From Firmicutes bacterium TM09-10 (GTDB lineage: Bacteria; Bacillota; Clostridia; Lachnospirales; Lachnospiraceae): a stretch of DNA of 8,591 nucleotides. Under the pieces are notes generated by a model. It was not told the DNA's origin and did not search any database. It worked only from the letters and a program-made list of their open reading frames with translations. The position numbers were made by a program, and so were the translations under genes. Location of the stretch: assembly GCA_003481005.1 (NCBI GenBank), contig QUKC01000043.1, positions 1-8,591 on the forward strand. The letters are read 5' to 3'. Positions 1 through 6,298 of the stretch are shown here, one piece after another. Each line of letters opens with the position of its first letter. Positions within the stretch are counted from its first letter, which is position 1.

Positions 1-13
1 CGCAGGCATCAAG

Positions 14-35
14 GTCGGGGGCTTTTGCCCCCGAC
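14..35. terminator. Perfect GC-rich hairpin downstream of the ABC operon
   Basis: Bases 14-22 (GTCGGGGGC) pair perfectly with 27-35 (GCCCCCGAC) around a four-base loop, giving a very stable 9-bp stem. It lies 55 bases beyond the stop codon of the downstream ABC gene, so it is in the right place to end that transcript. Neither strand has a clear T-run after the stem, so it is not a textbook Rho-independent terminator. It could instead protect the 3' end of the mRNA, or be a dispersed palindromic repeat. Confidence 0.5.
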
Positions 36-89
36 ATCATATATTTAACGCAAACGATATTTCAGAAAAAATCAATCATAATCGGTTAT

Positions 90-1847
90 TTATCGAAAAA
101 TCTCCCCATTTTCGATAAACACCACCCGATCAAACAACTCCAGACAGTTTTCCCGGTGTGTAATAAAAATTCGCGTTGCATCCGGATAAAATTTCCGAAT
201 ATTATCCATAACCTCTTTTTCCGTATTGACGTCCAGCGCAGAAGTGCTTTCATCAAAAATAAAAATCTCCGGATTCCGCAGCAGCGCCCGTGCCAGTAAA
301 ATACGCTGACGTTCTCCGCCGGATACCGCGTTTGCCCGTTCACCGACCACTGTATCCAAGCCCTCTGGCAGCTTCTTAATCCATTCCTCTAACTTCACAA
401 GACGAAGCACTTTTTCCAGATCTTCGTCCGTGTGACTTTGACTGTAAAAAAGAATGTTATCCCGAATCGACAGATTCATCAAATATCCGTCTTGTCCCAG
501 ATAAATCAGATTTTTCGTCGTCCAGTCACGAGGAACTTTGCGAATATCTTCTCTTCCTACAAAAACTTCCCCATCATATCCATCCAGCAGCCCTGCCATA
601 AGGTTTGCAAGTGTACTTTTCCCGCTGCCGCTTTTTCCACAGATCCCCAGAAATTCCCCGGATTTGATCTGCAAGGAAACATCATTCAAAACCATTTTTG
701 TTCCATAGCGGTAGCTGAGATGTTCGACCGCAATGCTGGCATCCGCAGGAACCATGCCTTGCGGCTTGCACGAAGCAAACTCCGACAGCGTCGCGTTCTC
801 TACTCCGCCTGGCGCCGTCTTCCAGCCGCCTGACACATCTGCAACGCTATCTCCAGCTGTCACCGCGTCCGCAAACACTCCAAACACACGCACGATGCTG
901 CTCTTTTTCCGCCGGAAATCGATATGCAAATCAATATACCCGTCCAGCGCAGGCACGATCCAGTCGTAAGCTGCCACAAAAGCAACCAGCGTTCCAGGAA
1001 GCATTTCCCCGTTTGCAATGAGCAGTCCTCCGTACAGGTAAAACAGCACATTGATCAGCAGCTCAAATCCGCCGAATACCGCTTTATTGAGCACTTTTCC
1101 GTGAAAGGCATTTCGCTGAATCCTGTATTTTCCCGACAGCGCTTCCTGTACCCGGTTCAGCTCTTTTTCCTCGCTCGCCGTCGCCTTGATAAAGAGGATA
1201 TTCGACATCTGCTCCTTGACCGTCTGGTTCACCCGGCTGTTGGTTTCATTGATTTTCTGACCGATCACTTCCTGCTTTTTATTGATTTTCCGGATCAGCA
1301 CAATCCGCAGGATCATGAGCGCAATCGTCAATGCCGCCAGCAGCAGATTCTGTGCCGCCATGATCGCCATCCCTGCAAACACCGTCGTGTTAATCCAGAT
1401 TAAACTGCCAAAGCCGAAGTAGAAAAAGTTGGCCAGCCCTTCCGTTTCATCTACAATTTTGCTGATCGTGTCCCCGGAACGGATTGCCGCAAACTCCCGC
1501 AGCGGTTTTTCCAGAAAAAATCGGTACATGTCCCGCCGCAGCGTTCCAAACGCATCCAGGATATATTTTTCCAGATGCAAATCCAGAATAATCAGCGTCG
1601 TAGTCACAAAATAAATCGAAACATTCACGCAGCTTAACAGAATCAGTATCGGGATATTTCCCTGCGGAATCGAGCGGTTGATGATCTGTTTTACAAGCAA
1701 CGTCGGCAGCAATAATACCAGACTTCTGAATATGGAAGAAAAGAGCGACAGCCCGAACTTTCCTTTATTCTGGAGAATAACGTTCTGAATCCATTTTTCG
1801 GAATAAACCTTTGAATAATCGTTAGAACTTCCCGGATAATCTCTCAT
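90..1847 (-). CDS. ABC exporter half-transporter (membrane domain fused to ATPase), second gene of pair
   Basis: This 585-aa protein has the type I exporter layout: a membrane domain of several hydrophobic segments over about residues 30-300, then a nucleotide-binding domain from about 372. Visible motifs are Walker A GKSGSGKS (404-411), the Q-loop glutamine (452), signature VSGGERQ (508-514), Walker B IFIFDES with catalytic Glu533, and the switch His564. All ATPase residues are present; Walker B is followed by Ser instead of the usual Pro. The length is normal for a half-transporter. The linker between the two domains (about 325-370) is unusually long, rich in Gly, Ala and Ser, and encoded by GC-rich DNA; see findings. 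The ATG overlaps the stop of the upstream ABC gene by four bases (ATGA) and follows a strong Shine-Dalgarno site, so the two are co-translated and probably form a heterodimer that exports a substrate across the cytoplasmic membrane. The substrate (drug, peptide or lipid) cannot be told from the sequence. Confidence 0.93.
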   Translation of the reverse strand: MRDYPGSSNDYSKVYSEKWIQNVILQNKGKFGLSLFSSIFRSLVLLLPTLLVKQIINRSIPQGNIPILILLSCVNVSIYFVTTTLIILDLHLEKYILDAFGTLRRDMYRFFLEKPLREFAAIRSGDTISKIVDETEGLANFFYFGFGSLIWINTTVFAGMAIMAAQNLLLAALTIALMILRIVLIRKINKKQEVIGQKINETNSRVNQTVKEQMSNILFIKATASEEKELNRVQEALSGKYRIQRNAFHGKVLNKAVFGGFELLINVLFYLYGGLLIANGEMLPGTLVAFVAAYDWIVPALDGYIDLHIDFRRKKSSIVRVFGVFADAVTAGDSVADVSGGWKTAPGGVENATLSEFASCKPQGMVPADASIAVEHLSYRYGTKMVLNDVSLQIKSGEFLGICGKSGSGKSTLANLMAGLLDGYDGEVFVGREDIRKVPRDWTTKNLIYLGQDGYLMNLSIRDNILFYSQSHTDEDLEKVLRLVKLEEWIKKLPEGLDTVVGERANAVSGGERQRILLARALLRNPEIFIFDESTSALDVNTEKEVMDNIRKFYPDATRIFITHRENCLELFDRVVFIENGEIFR

Positions 1848-3619
1848 CTTGCGCCTCCTTCTACAAACTGCTCCGAGTCCTGAAATGCCGCACTCTCCGT
1901 ATATTTTTCAAAATAACGGTTCCGCCGTATCACTTCTTCGGTCTTTCCGAAATCTTCAATTTTTCCCTTTTTCAGGTATAAAATTTTATCCGCATATAGG
2001 AGCGTTTTCAGCTTATGCGCAGTATAAATAACCGTCCTTTCCTTCGCCGTTTCAAAAATAAAATCCATGACGGTTTCTTCCATCTTCGGGTCAAGCTCCG
2101 ATGTCGGCTCATCCATCAAAAGCATATCGAACGGGCACAACAGGCTTCTTCCGATATTGATCCGCTGGCGTTCCCCGCCGGAAACTGTATTCAGATTTTC
2201 TCCCAGATCTCCTGCGTTACTTTTTACCACTTCCTCCAATCCAAGCGCCCTGCACATCTCATCAATTTCAGCCTCACTACAGTCGCTCAAATATCCCATA
2301 TTTTTGACAATGCTGCTGTCAAACACATAATTTTCCTGCAGGATTACCCGGATATGCTCCCGTAGCTGTCGGCAGTTGATTTCTGCAATATTTTCCCCGC
2401 CAACCATTACTGTTCCTGCGTTTGGGCGCACCAATCCGACGATCATCTTTAACAGCGTGGTTTTCCCACAGCCGGTTTCTCCAACGATCGCTATTTTTTC
2501 CCCTTTTTCAATCCGAAAAGAAATGCCATCGAGCACCGTTCCGCGTTCATTTTTCAGAGAAACATCGGCAAATTCCACGGTATCAAACGCCATTTCCCGT
2601 TCCGGCAAATCGTACTGTATTTCCCGTGGTGCGGATAAAAACTGCTGGAACTTTTCCCCGATTTTCTCCACGACATTGATATCGATATAGAACCCGGAAT
2701 ACGCCCGGATCGGTTCGCTCAGCTTCGGCAAAAGTGCGGCTAACGTCACAACGCTTCCGATGCTCAGATTTCCATGAATGACCGCAATTCCCGCAAAAAT
2801 ATACACCAGTGCAGGTCCCAGCGCCGCCAGCACGCGCGGAACGCTTTTGAACATATTTACCGCTACATATTTCTGCTTGATATCCTCACTCCACTGCTCC
2901 TGCAGTCCGCCGAAAACCTCCGTGCTCGCCTGCTCTGCACCGTAGATTTTGATATCTTTGATATTCTCAAACGTTTCAATAATAAAGCCCCGGCTTTTCG
3001 CTTTTACATCCCGCAGACTGCGCTCCGCATTTTCCTGCATTCGGCTGTTTTTCCCGAGCGGCAGAAGATACAGCGGATAGACAATCGCCGCCACTAAAAG
3101 CACCGGATAATAAACCCGTGCGATTGTCACCGTGCTCGTAACTGCCACAAGCAGCATGTAAAGAAACTGCGGCAGAGTGCTCACGCTGATCCGCTTGACC
3201 GTCTCCACATCGTCGGATACTGCCTGCAGAATTTCGCCCCGTTTCTGCCCGGACAGCCATGCGGTTTCTGCATGCATCAGCCGCTCCATGATCCTGTCGG
3301 TCAGGCTGTTTGCAACCGAAATAGACGATTCTGCAGTGATGTATTCCTGCGTGATTTCCAGAATTTTGCCCCCTCCCAGCGCTAAAATCAACCCGACGTT
3401 CAGCATGAATAAACCGTCTATCCTGCCCGCTGCCGCCATGTCGATAATCTTACCGATCAGAAATGACGGCATTACTCCGACAACAGCCAGTAAGATGATC
3501 ACGATCAACGAAAGGACTGCGCTGAATAAATTCTCCCGATAAATCTGCTTTAACAGACCAAGTGCTCTCTTGCAATTCCATATTTTCATGACTTCGGTAA
3601 TTCTTTTGATATTGCGCAT
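1844..3619 (-). CDS. ABC exporter half-transporter (membrane domain fused to ATPase), first gene of pair
   Basis: This 591-aa type I ABC half-transporter has an N-terminal membrane domain (hydrophobic stretches near 32-56, 68-84, 150-187 and 262-298) and a C-terminal ATPase domain from about residue 347. Motifs seen are Walker A GETGCGKT (380-387), Q-loop Gln428, signature VSGGERQ (479-485), Walker B MLLMDEP with Glu504, and switch His535. Nothing needed for ATP hydrolysis is missing. Some heterodimeric exporters have one degenerate ATP site, but here both partners keep the catalytic glutamate. The ATG is preceded by a GGGGGGAG ribosome binding site eight bases upstream and a likely promoter at 3658-3663. 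It is the first gene of a two-gene operon whose stop overlaps the next start. The likely role is ATP-driven export as a heterodimer with the downstream protein. The substrate is unknown: no peptidase domain, bacteriocin precursor or regulator gene is visible nearby. Confidence 0.93.
   Translation of the reverse strand: MRNIKRITEVMKIWNCKRALGLLKQIYRENLFSAVLSLIVIILLAVVGVMPSFLIGKIIDMAAAGRIDGLFMLNVGLILALGGGKILEITQEYITAESSISVANSLTDRIMERLMHAETAWLSGQKRGEILQAVSDDVETVKRISVSTLPQFLYMLLVAVTSTVTIARVYYPVLLVAAIVYPLYLLPLGKNSRMQENAERSLRDVKAKSRGFIIETFENIKDIKIYGAEQASTEVFGGLQEQWSEDIKQKYVAVNMFKSVPRVLAALGPALVYIFAGIAVIHGNLSIGSVVTLAALLPKLSEPIRAYSGFYIDINVVEKIGEKFQQFLSAPREIQYDLPEREMAFDTVEFADVSLKNERGTVLDGISFRIEKGEKIAIVGETGCGKTTLLKMIVGLVRPNAGTVMVGGENIAEINCRQLREHIRVILQENYVFDSSIVKNMGYLSDCSEAEIDEMCRALGLEEVVKSNAGDLGENLNTVSGGERQRINIGRSLLCPFDMLLMDEPTSELDPKMEETVMDFIFETAKERTVIYTAHKLKTLLYADKILYLKKGKIEDFGKTEEVIRRNRYFEKYTESAAFQDSEQFVEGGAR
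1854..1860 (-). promoter_or_regulatory. Strong ribosome binding site of the second ABC gene
   Basis: The minus strand reads AAGGAGG six bases before the ATG at 1847. It sits inside the end of the upstream ABC gene and fixes this start, which is coupled to the upstream stop through an ATGA overlap. Confidence 0.85.
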
Positions 3620-3627
3620 GATTACAA

Positions 3628-3635
3628 CTCCCCCC
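3628..3635 (-). promoter_or_regulatory. Ribosome binding site of the first ABC gene
   Basis: A G-rich run reading GGGGGGAG on the minus strand lies eight bases before the ATG at 3619, which supports that start. Confidence 0.7.
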
Positions 3636-3657
3636 TGTTGTGATCGGTGTCAATTTG

Positions 3658-3663
3658 ATTATA
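3658..3663 (-). promoter_or_regulatory. Likely -10 box of the ABC operon promoter
   Basis: A consensus TATAAT on the minus strand sits about 40 bases before the ATG of the first ABC gene and downstream of the preceding terminator. No good TTGACA lies 16-18 bases upstream. A TTGACA does occur at 3648-3653, but it is downstream of the -10 box and has no partner of its own. The call rests on the -10 match and its position. Confidence 0.45.
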
Positions 3664-3725
3664 CAACCCCTCCCCGAAACTTTCTACATAGTCAGCGTTC
3701 CAGAGTCGGTTCTGTAATTTTACCA

Positions 3726-3776
3726 CAAAACAAACAGCCTCCTCGCCGGATCATATACCGCGACAGGGAGGCTGTT
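3726..3776 (-). terminator. Intrinsic terminator after the Rpn-like remnant
   Basis: Bases 3767-3776 and 3733-3742 form a 10-bp perfect stem; inside it TCGC (3743-3746) can pair with GCGA (3760-3763). On the minus strand the stem is followed by TTTGTTTTG. It lies 17 bases beyond the stop of the truncated Rpn-like gene and separates that gene from the ABC promoter. The plus strand lacks a T-run after the stem, so it acts in the minus direction. Confidence 0.8.
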
Positions 3777-3792
3777 AAAATATCCTATAAGA

Positions 3793-3957
3793 TTATTCCA
3801 CCTTTTCGGAAACAACTTTTCCCAAAATTTCTTCTACTTCTTCCTCACTCATCAAGAGATCCTTGGCGATCTTTTCGGGACTGTCTCCAAGCTGATATTT
3901 TCTGGTTACTAATTGCACAATACTTTCCTTTTGTCCTTCTTTTCTTCCTTGATTGTG
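3793..3957 (-). pseudogene. C-terminal remnant of an Rpn-family (PD-(D/E)XK) transposase-like nuclease
   Basis: An open frame of 54 codons ends at a TAA at 3793-3795 and is closed on its upstream side by TGA at 3958-3960. It contains GRKEGQKESIVQLV, then a short helical tail with SPEKIAKDLLMSEEEVEEIL. A Gly-Arg-Lys-Glu-rich stretch followed by this small helical segment is typical of the C-terminus of Rpn / 'putative transposase or invertase' proteins, which are usually near 300 aa. The nuclease domain is entirely missing and no start codon or ribosome binding site precedes the remnant, so it is not expected to be made. Its terminator is still in place. The break coincides with the start of AT-rich DNA carrying recombinase genes, so I infer that insertion of that DNA cut the gene. 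The family call rests on the tail alone. Confidence 0.7.
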
Positions 3958-3971
3958 TCAAGTTAATGACA
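3956..3971. other. Short inverted repeat at the element junction, possible attachment-site half
   Basis: TGTCA and TGACA flank the six bases AGTTAA exactly where the Rpn-like reading frame breaks off. Serine recombinase attachment sites often show imperfect dyad symmetry around a short core, so this may be part of attL or attR. Five-base arms can arise by chance, and no second copy is visible in the window. Confidence 0.3.
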
Positions 3972-3978
3972 GATTTTT

Positions 3979-4863
3979 TCATATATTTTTTTCATCCTTA
4001 ATACCATTTTCATAATGCATGCACTTTTTTTCAGTATTTCTGCACATTGATATATTTTGAATATAATAAATATCGAGCAAGTATTTTCTATATTCATATA
4101 AATATCTTATTGTAAAACCAACAAATAATAAAACCATCGGAAGCCAAAACTCCGTCCATTTCATCAATATACTGTCAAATAAACATTCTAATAGTATACT
4201 TCCAATAAATAATAGCAAGCAAATACACATAGTTTTTATGAACTTATGAAAAAATATATTTTCTTTGCCCTTTACCCATTCTATCGCATCATCAAGATTT
4301 ATACCTGACCTCTCTGGCAAAATAATTGGTAACATCATGATAATAATGGATCCAATAAACATTAAGTTCGATGATATTTTCAGTTCAACTAGATAAATAT
4401 AGCAATAAACAATTTCTGTAGCCAGCGTCACAAAATATAGTACAATTTTATAAGTATTTCCTTTTATCTCTTCTTTGCTTCTTTCCCAATCCATTTTTAA
4501 TAGTGTTGATAAATACAAAATCAGTAATTGTTTCGCTTCATCGAAATCATCGTTCTGTTTTTGCAGCCGTTCAATTACTTTCCAAATATGTGAATCCTTC
4601 TTTACATCATCTGTATTCTTTCCATACGCATTAATACGCACCTTTAACTCCACCAATGGTTTTCGAATATCTTCATATCCCGTTGCTGCCTCAATCTCTT
4701 CAGCAATTCTACGTATATCGCTTCTCCACGCTTTTCTTTCATTTGTTATGTACACTAATTTATTATTTTTATGAAACTGAAAATATGCAACTAATGATGA
4801 AATTACACCTGCAACTACTGAAGAGGTTAATACCGTTGCCAAAACATTACTTTCCATACGCAT
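3979..4863 (-). CDS. Unrecognised multi-pass membrane protein, element cargo
   Basis: This 294-aa protein has one hydrophobic segment near the N-terminus (about 7-28), a charged soluble region (about 30-135, with ITNERKAWRSDIRRIAEEIE at 39-58), then four more likely membrane segments (about 138-159, 165-183, 209-230, 237-256) and a short polar tail. I do not recognise a family. A short membrane anchor followed by an 'ITNER..WR.DIR' stretch recalls small membrane proteins of unknown function I associate with Gram-positive mobile islands; this is an impression, not a database match. It begins 11 bases after the stop of the 277-aa gene, so the two are surely co-expressed. A GAGAG ribosome binding site (4866-4870) is only two bases from the ATG at 4863 but eight from the ATG at 4857, so Met3 may be the true start. 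It is very AT-rich and is the last gene before the element edge. It could be a membrane effector or a transporter-like partner of the upstream protein. Confidence 0.75.
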   Translation of the reverse strand: MRMESNVLATVLTSSVVAGVISSLVAYFQFHKNNKLVYITNERKAWRSDIRRIAEEIEAATGYEDIRKPLVELKVRINAYGKNTDDVKKDSHIWKVIERLQKQNDDFDEAKQLLILYLSTLLKMDWERSKEEIKGNTYKIVLYFVTLATEIVYCYIYLVELKISSNLMFIGSIIIMMLPIILPERSGINLDDAIEWVKGKENIFFHKFIKTMCICLLLFIGSILLECLFDSILMKWTEFWLPMVLLFVGFTIRYLYEYRKYLLDIYYIQNISMCRNTEKKCMHYENGIKDEKNI

Positions 4864-4874
4864 GTCTCTCTTTT

Positions 4875-5708
4875 CTATAGTTCTTCAATAAACTTTATAC
4901 TGGATGTATAATCCTCTTCTGGAAGCAAGTTCTCCAGTCCTTTCAGATATTGGCATAATTTTTCTTTATGTTCTCTGAGACTTAAAGTTAACTGACTCAA
5001 ATACTTCCATGTTTCCACACTTGATAAATACATCACTTTTGTAATATACACTTTATTACCAACAAATGTATCTTCCATATATTCATAATATACTTCATCA
5101 CTTATTGGCTTCAATAATGCTATTTTATTCCCATAATATGTATTTCCTTTGTTCGCACATAAATCAATATTATCAATGGGAACAAAATGTATTCCGCCAT
5201 ATGTTCCAGAATCTTCTATAATTTCATTTTCAACATATTCTCGTTCTAATGTCACATGAAGCGCAAATATATCCTGCTTTTCTATATCATATGTAAATTT
5301 ACAAAATATCTCATTTGCTATGTCTTCTCCAAGTAATGCCTTATTTTGTACTTCTAAAATGTGTCGATTTCTTTTTTCTTTTTCAGGATCTAGACTATCA
5401 AACAATAAATCCTTGCATGTTTTAACAATGCACCCATCTCGTCTTCTTCCTACTATCCATTTACCTTTATATAATCCAACATAGCCATTTATTACTTGGC
5501 GCCCTAAACATTCATATCTAACTTCGTCACTATCGTCAATAGGTGCTTTCTCCATCTCTTCTTCAGTATACAATGGTATATTTTTATACTTTCTAACACT
5601 TATATCATAATTATCAGTTTCATTCGTTATTGCTCTTTCTGGAATCTCTGTTACTATTTTTTTCTTTTTTACATACCTTCCTAAAATTGTTTTCAATTGT
5701 TTTATCAT
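4875..5708 (-). CDS. Unrecognised soluble protein, element cargo, partner of the membrane protein
   Basis: This 277-aa protein has no signal peptide or membrane segment. It has a basic N-terminus (KKKK near 14-17), a probable beta-rich centre (for instance residues 64-100 around GYVGLYKGKWIVGRRRDGC, and 146-200) and an alpha-helical C-terminus (about 229-277). I recognise no catalytic motif and no known domain. The ATG at 5708 follows a TTAGGA ribosome binding site at about nine bases. It leads a two-gene unit, with the membrane protein gene starting 11 bases after its stop. AT content is extreme: bases 5041-5100 have 14 G or C out of 60, unlike the ABC genes, which points to transfer. A perfect inverted repeat lies 30 bases before its start and could be an operator. 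A sensing or regulatory role for the membrane partner is possible but is only inference from the pairing. Confidence 0.75.
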   Translation of the reverse strand: MIKQLKTILGRYVKKKKIVTEIPERAITNETDNYDISVRKYKNIPLYTEEEMEKAPIDDSDEVRYECLGRQVINGYVGLYKGKWIVGRRRDGCIVKTCKDLLFDSLDPEKEKRNRHILEVQNKALLGEDIANEIFCKFTYDIEKQDIFALHVTLEREYVENEIIEDSGTYGGIHFVPIDNIDLCANKGNTYYGNKIALLKPISDEVYYEYMEDTFVGNKVYITKVMYLSSVETWKYLSQLTLSLREHKEKLCQYLKGLENLLPEEDYTSSIKFIEEL

Positions 5709-5737
5709 ATTGAATTTCCTAAGTACTTTCTGAATTT

Positions 5738-5757
5738 AATGTTATCCTAATAACATT
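5738..5757. promoter_or_regulatory. Perfect 8-bp inverted repeat upstream of the cargo pair
   Basis: The arms AATGTTAT (5738-5745) and ATAACATT (5750-5757) are exact reverse complements around CCTA. The repeat ends 30 bases before the ATG of the 277-aa gene, in the likely promoter or leader, so it could be a repressor operator. Read on the plus strand it is followed by TTTTTATTATT and resembles a weak terminator, but no plus-strand gene would use it. I see no convincing -35/-10 pair around it. Confidence 0.45.
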
Positions 5758-5770
5758 TTTTATTATTAAA

Positions 5771-5799
5771 GGCAGTTCCCAGTATCACTGAAAACTGCC
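5771..5799 (-). terminator. Probable terminator hairpin after the recombinase genes
   Basis: GGCAGTT (5771-5777) pairs with AACTGCC (5793-5799), and the inner CAGT/ACTG can pair as well, with a two-base mismatch between the two helices. It lies about 20 bases beyond the stop of the small resolvase-like gene. On the minus strand TTTAATAATAAAAAA follows, so the T-run is short. It probably ends or attenuates the recombinase transcript before the cargo pair. Confidence 0.5.
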
Positions 5800-5819
5800 C
5801 CTCTACTGCATACCCTATT

Positions 5820-6272
5820 TTACCACATGCCCTTTACTTTTAAAATAATACTTTTTACGAATTTCCTGAAACTCCACTTTCTTCTTGTCAGCATCAGGCA
5901 AGTATGTTCATCCGTCTCTACAAAATCATCATAGTCATAACCAAATACCTTCACATTCTGCATACGAAACCATCCATCAAGCTCTTCATAACAGCTCATG
6001 TTCACAGTCAAACGATCCAGGCTCTTTACCATCAGAATATCTGCTCTTTTCTTCTTGAAAACTCTTTTTATTTTGTGGATTCCTTTGCGTCTTATTTTCT
6101 TTCCTGATGCAATCTCTGTAGTACAACCTACTACTTCAAACCCATGATGTTCAGCAAGTTCCAGCATTTTCTGTTTCTGTTCTTCTAATTTTGCACTGTT
6201 ATTGCCAAGACTGTCTCTTTGATAAATCCATACTCTTTTTCCATCAATTACGCTAATTTCGTTCATCTTCAT
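5820..6272 (-). CDS. Small resolvase-like serine recombinase, catalytic domain only, probably impaired
   Basis: The 150-aa protein matches the N-terminal catalytic domain of serine recombinases. Residues 14-21 (VWIYQRDS) carry the Y-x-R-x-S motif with presumed nucleophile Ser21. Residues 46-70 follow the usual 'E..SGK..R..' pattern, and KSLDRL (83-88) matches the second active-site block. In active enzymes that block continues with another arginine (DRLxR, Arg71 of gamma-delta resolvase), but here the position is Val90. There is no helix-turn-helix, recombinase or zinc-ribbon domain, and the basic tail after about residue 120 does not look like a normal C-terminus. It is therefore either an accessory or regulatory subunit or a decayed gene. 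It starts 27 bases after the stop of the 542-aa recombinase. AGGAG lies four bases before the ATG at 6272; the ATG at 6266 is an alternative start at ten bases. Confidence 0.75.
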   Translation of the reverse strand: MKMNEISVIDGKRVWIYQRDSLGNNSAKLEEQKQKMLELAEHHGFEVVGCTTEIASGKKIRRKGIHKIKRVFKKKRADILMVKSLDRLTVNMSCYEELDGWFRMQNVKVFGYDYDDFVETDEHTCLMLTRRKWSFRKFVKSIILKVKGMW

Positions 6273-6298
6273 TCGTCTCCTATTTGTCTCGTCCTAAT

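Noticed and set aside
432..1403. Plus-strand open frames of about 80 to 160 codons over the second ABC gene
   Set aside because: They lie opposite a clear ABC exporter gene and their translations show no family resemblance; they are antisense shadows.
1849..3542. Several plus-strand open frames over the first ABC gene
   Set aside because: They are antisense to a gene with all ABC motifs and none has a recognisable domain.
3648..3653. TTGACA on the minus strand as a -35 box for the ABC operon
   Set aside because: No -10-like sequence lies 16-18 bases downstream, since that position falls in the ribosome binding region; it is probably chance.
3570..4001. Plus-strand open frame of 143 codons across the ABC promoter, terminator and Rpn remnant
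   Set aside because: It runs across the ABC start, a terminator and the element junction, and resembles no protein I know, so the frame is fortuitous.
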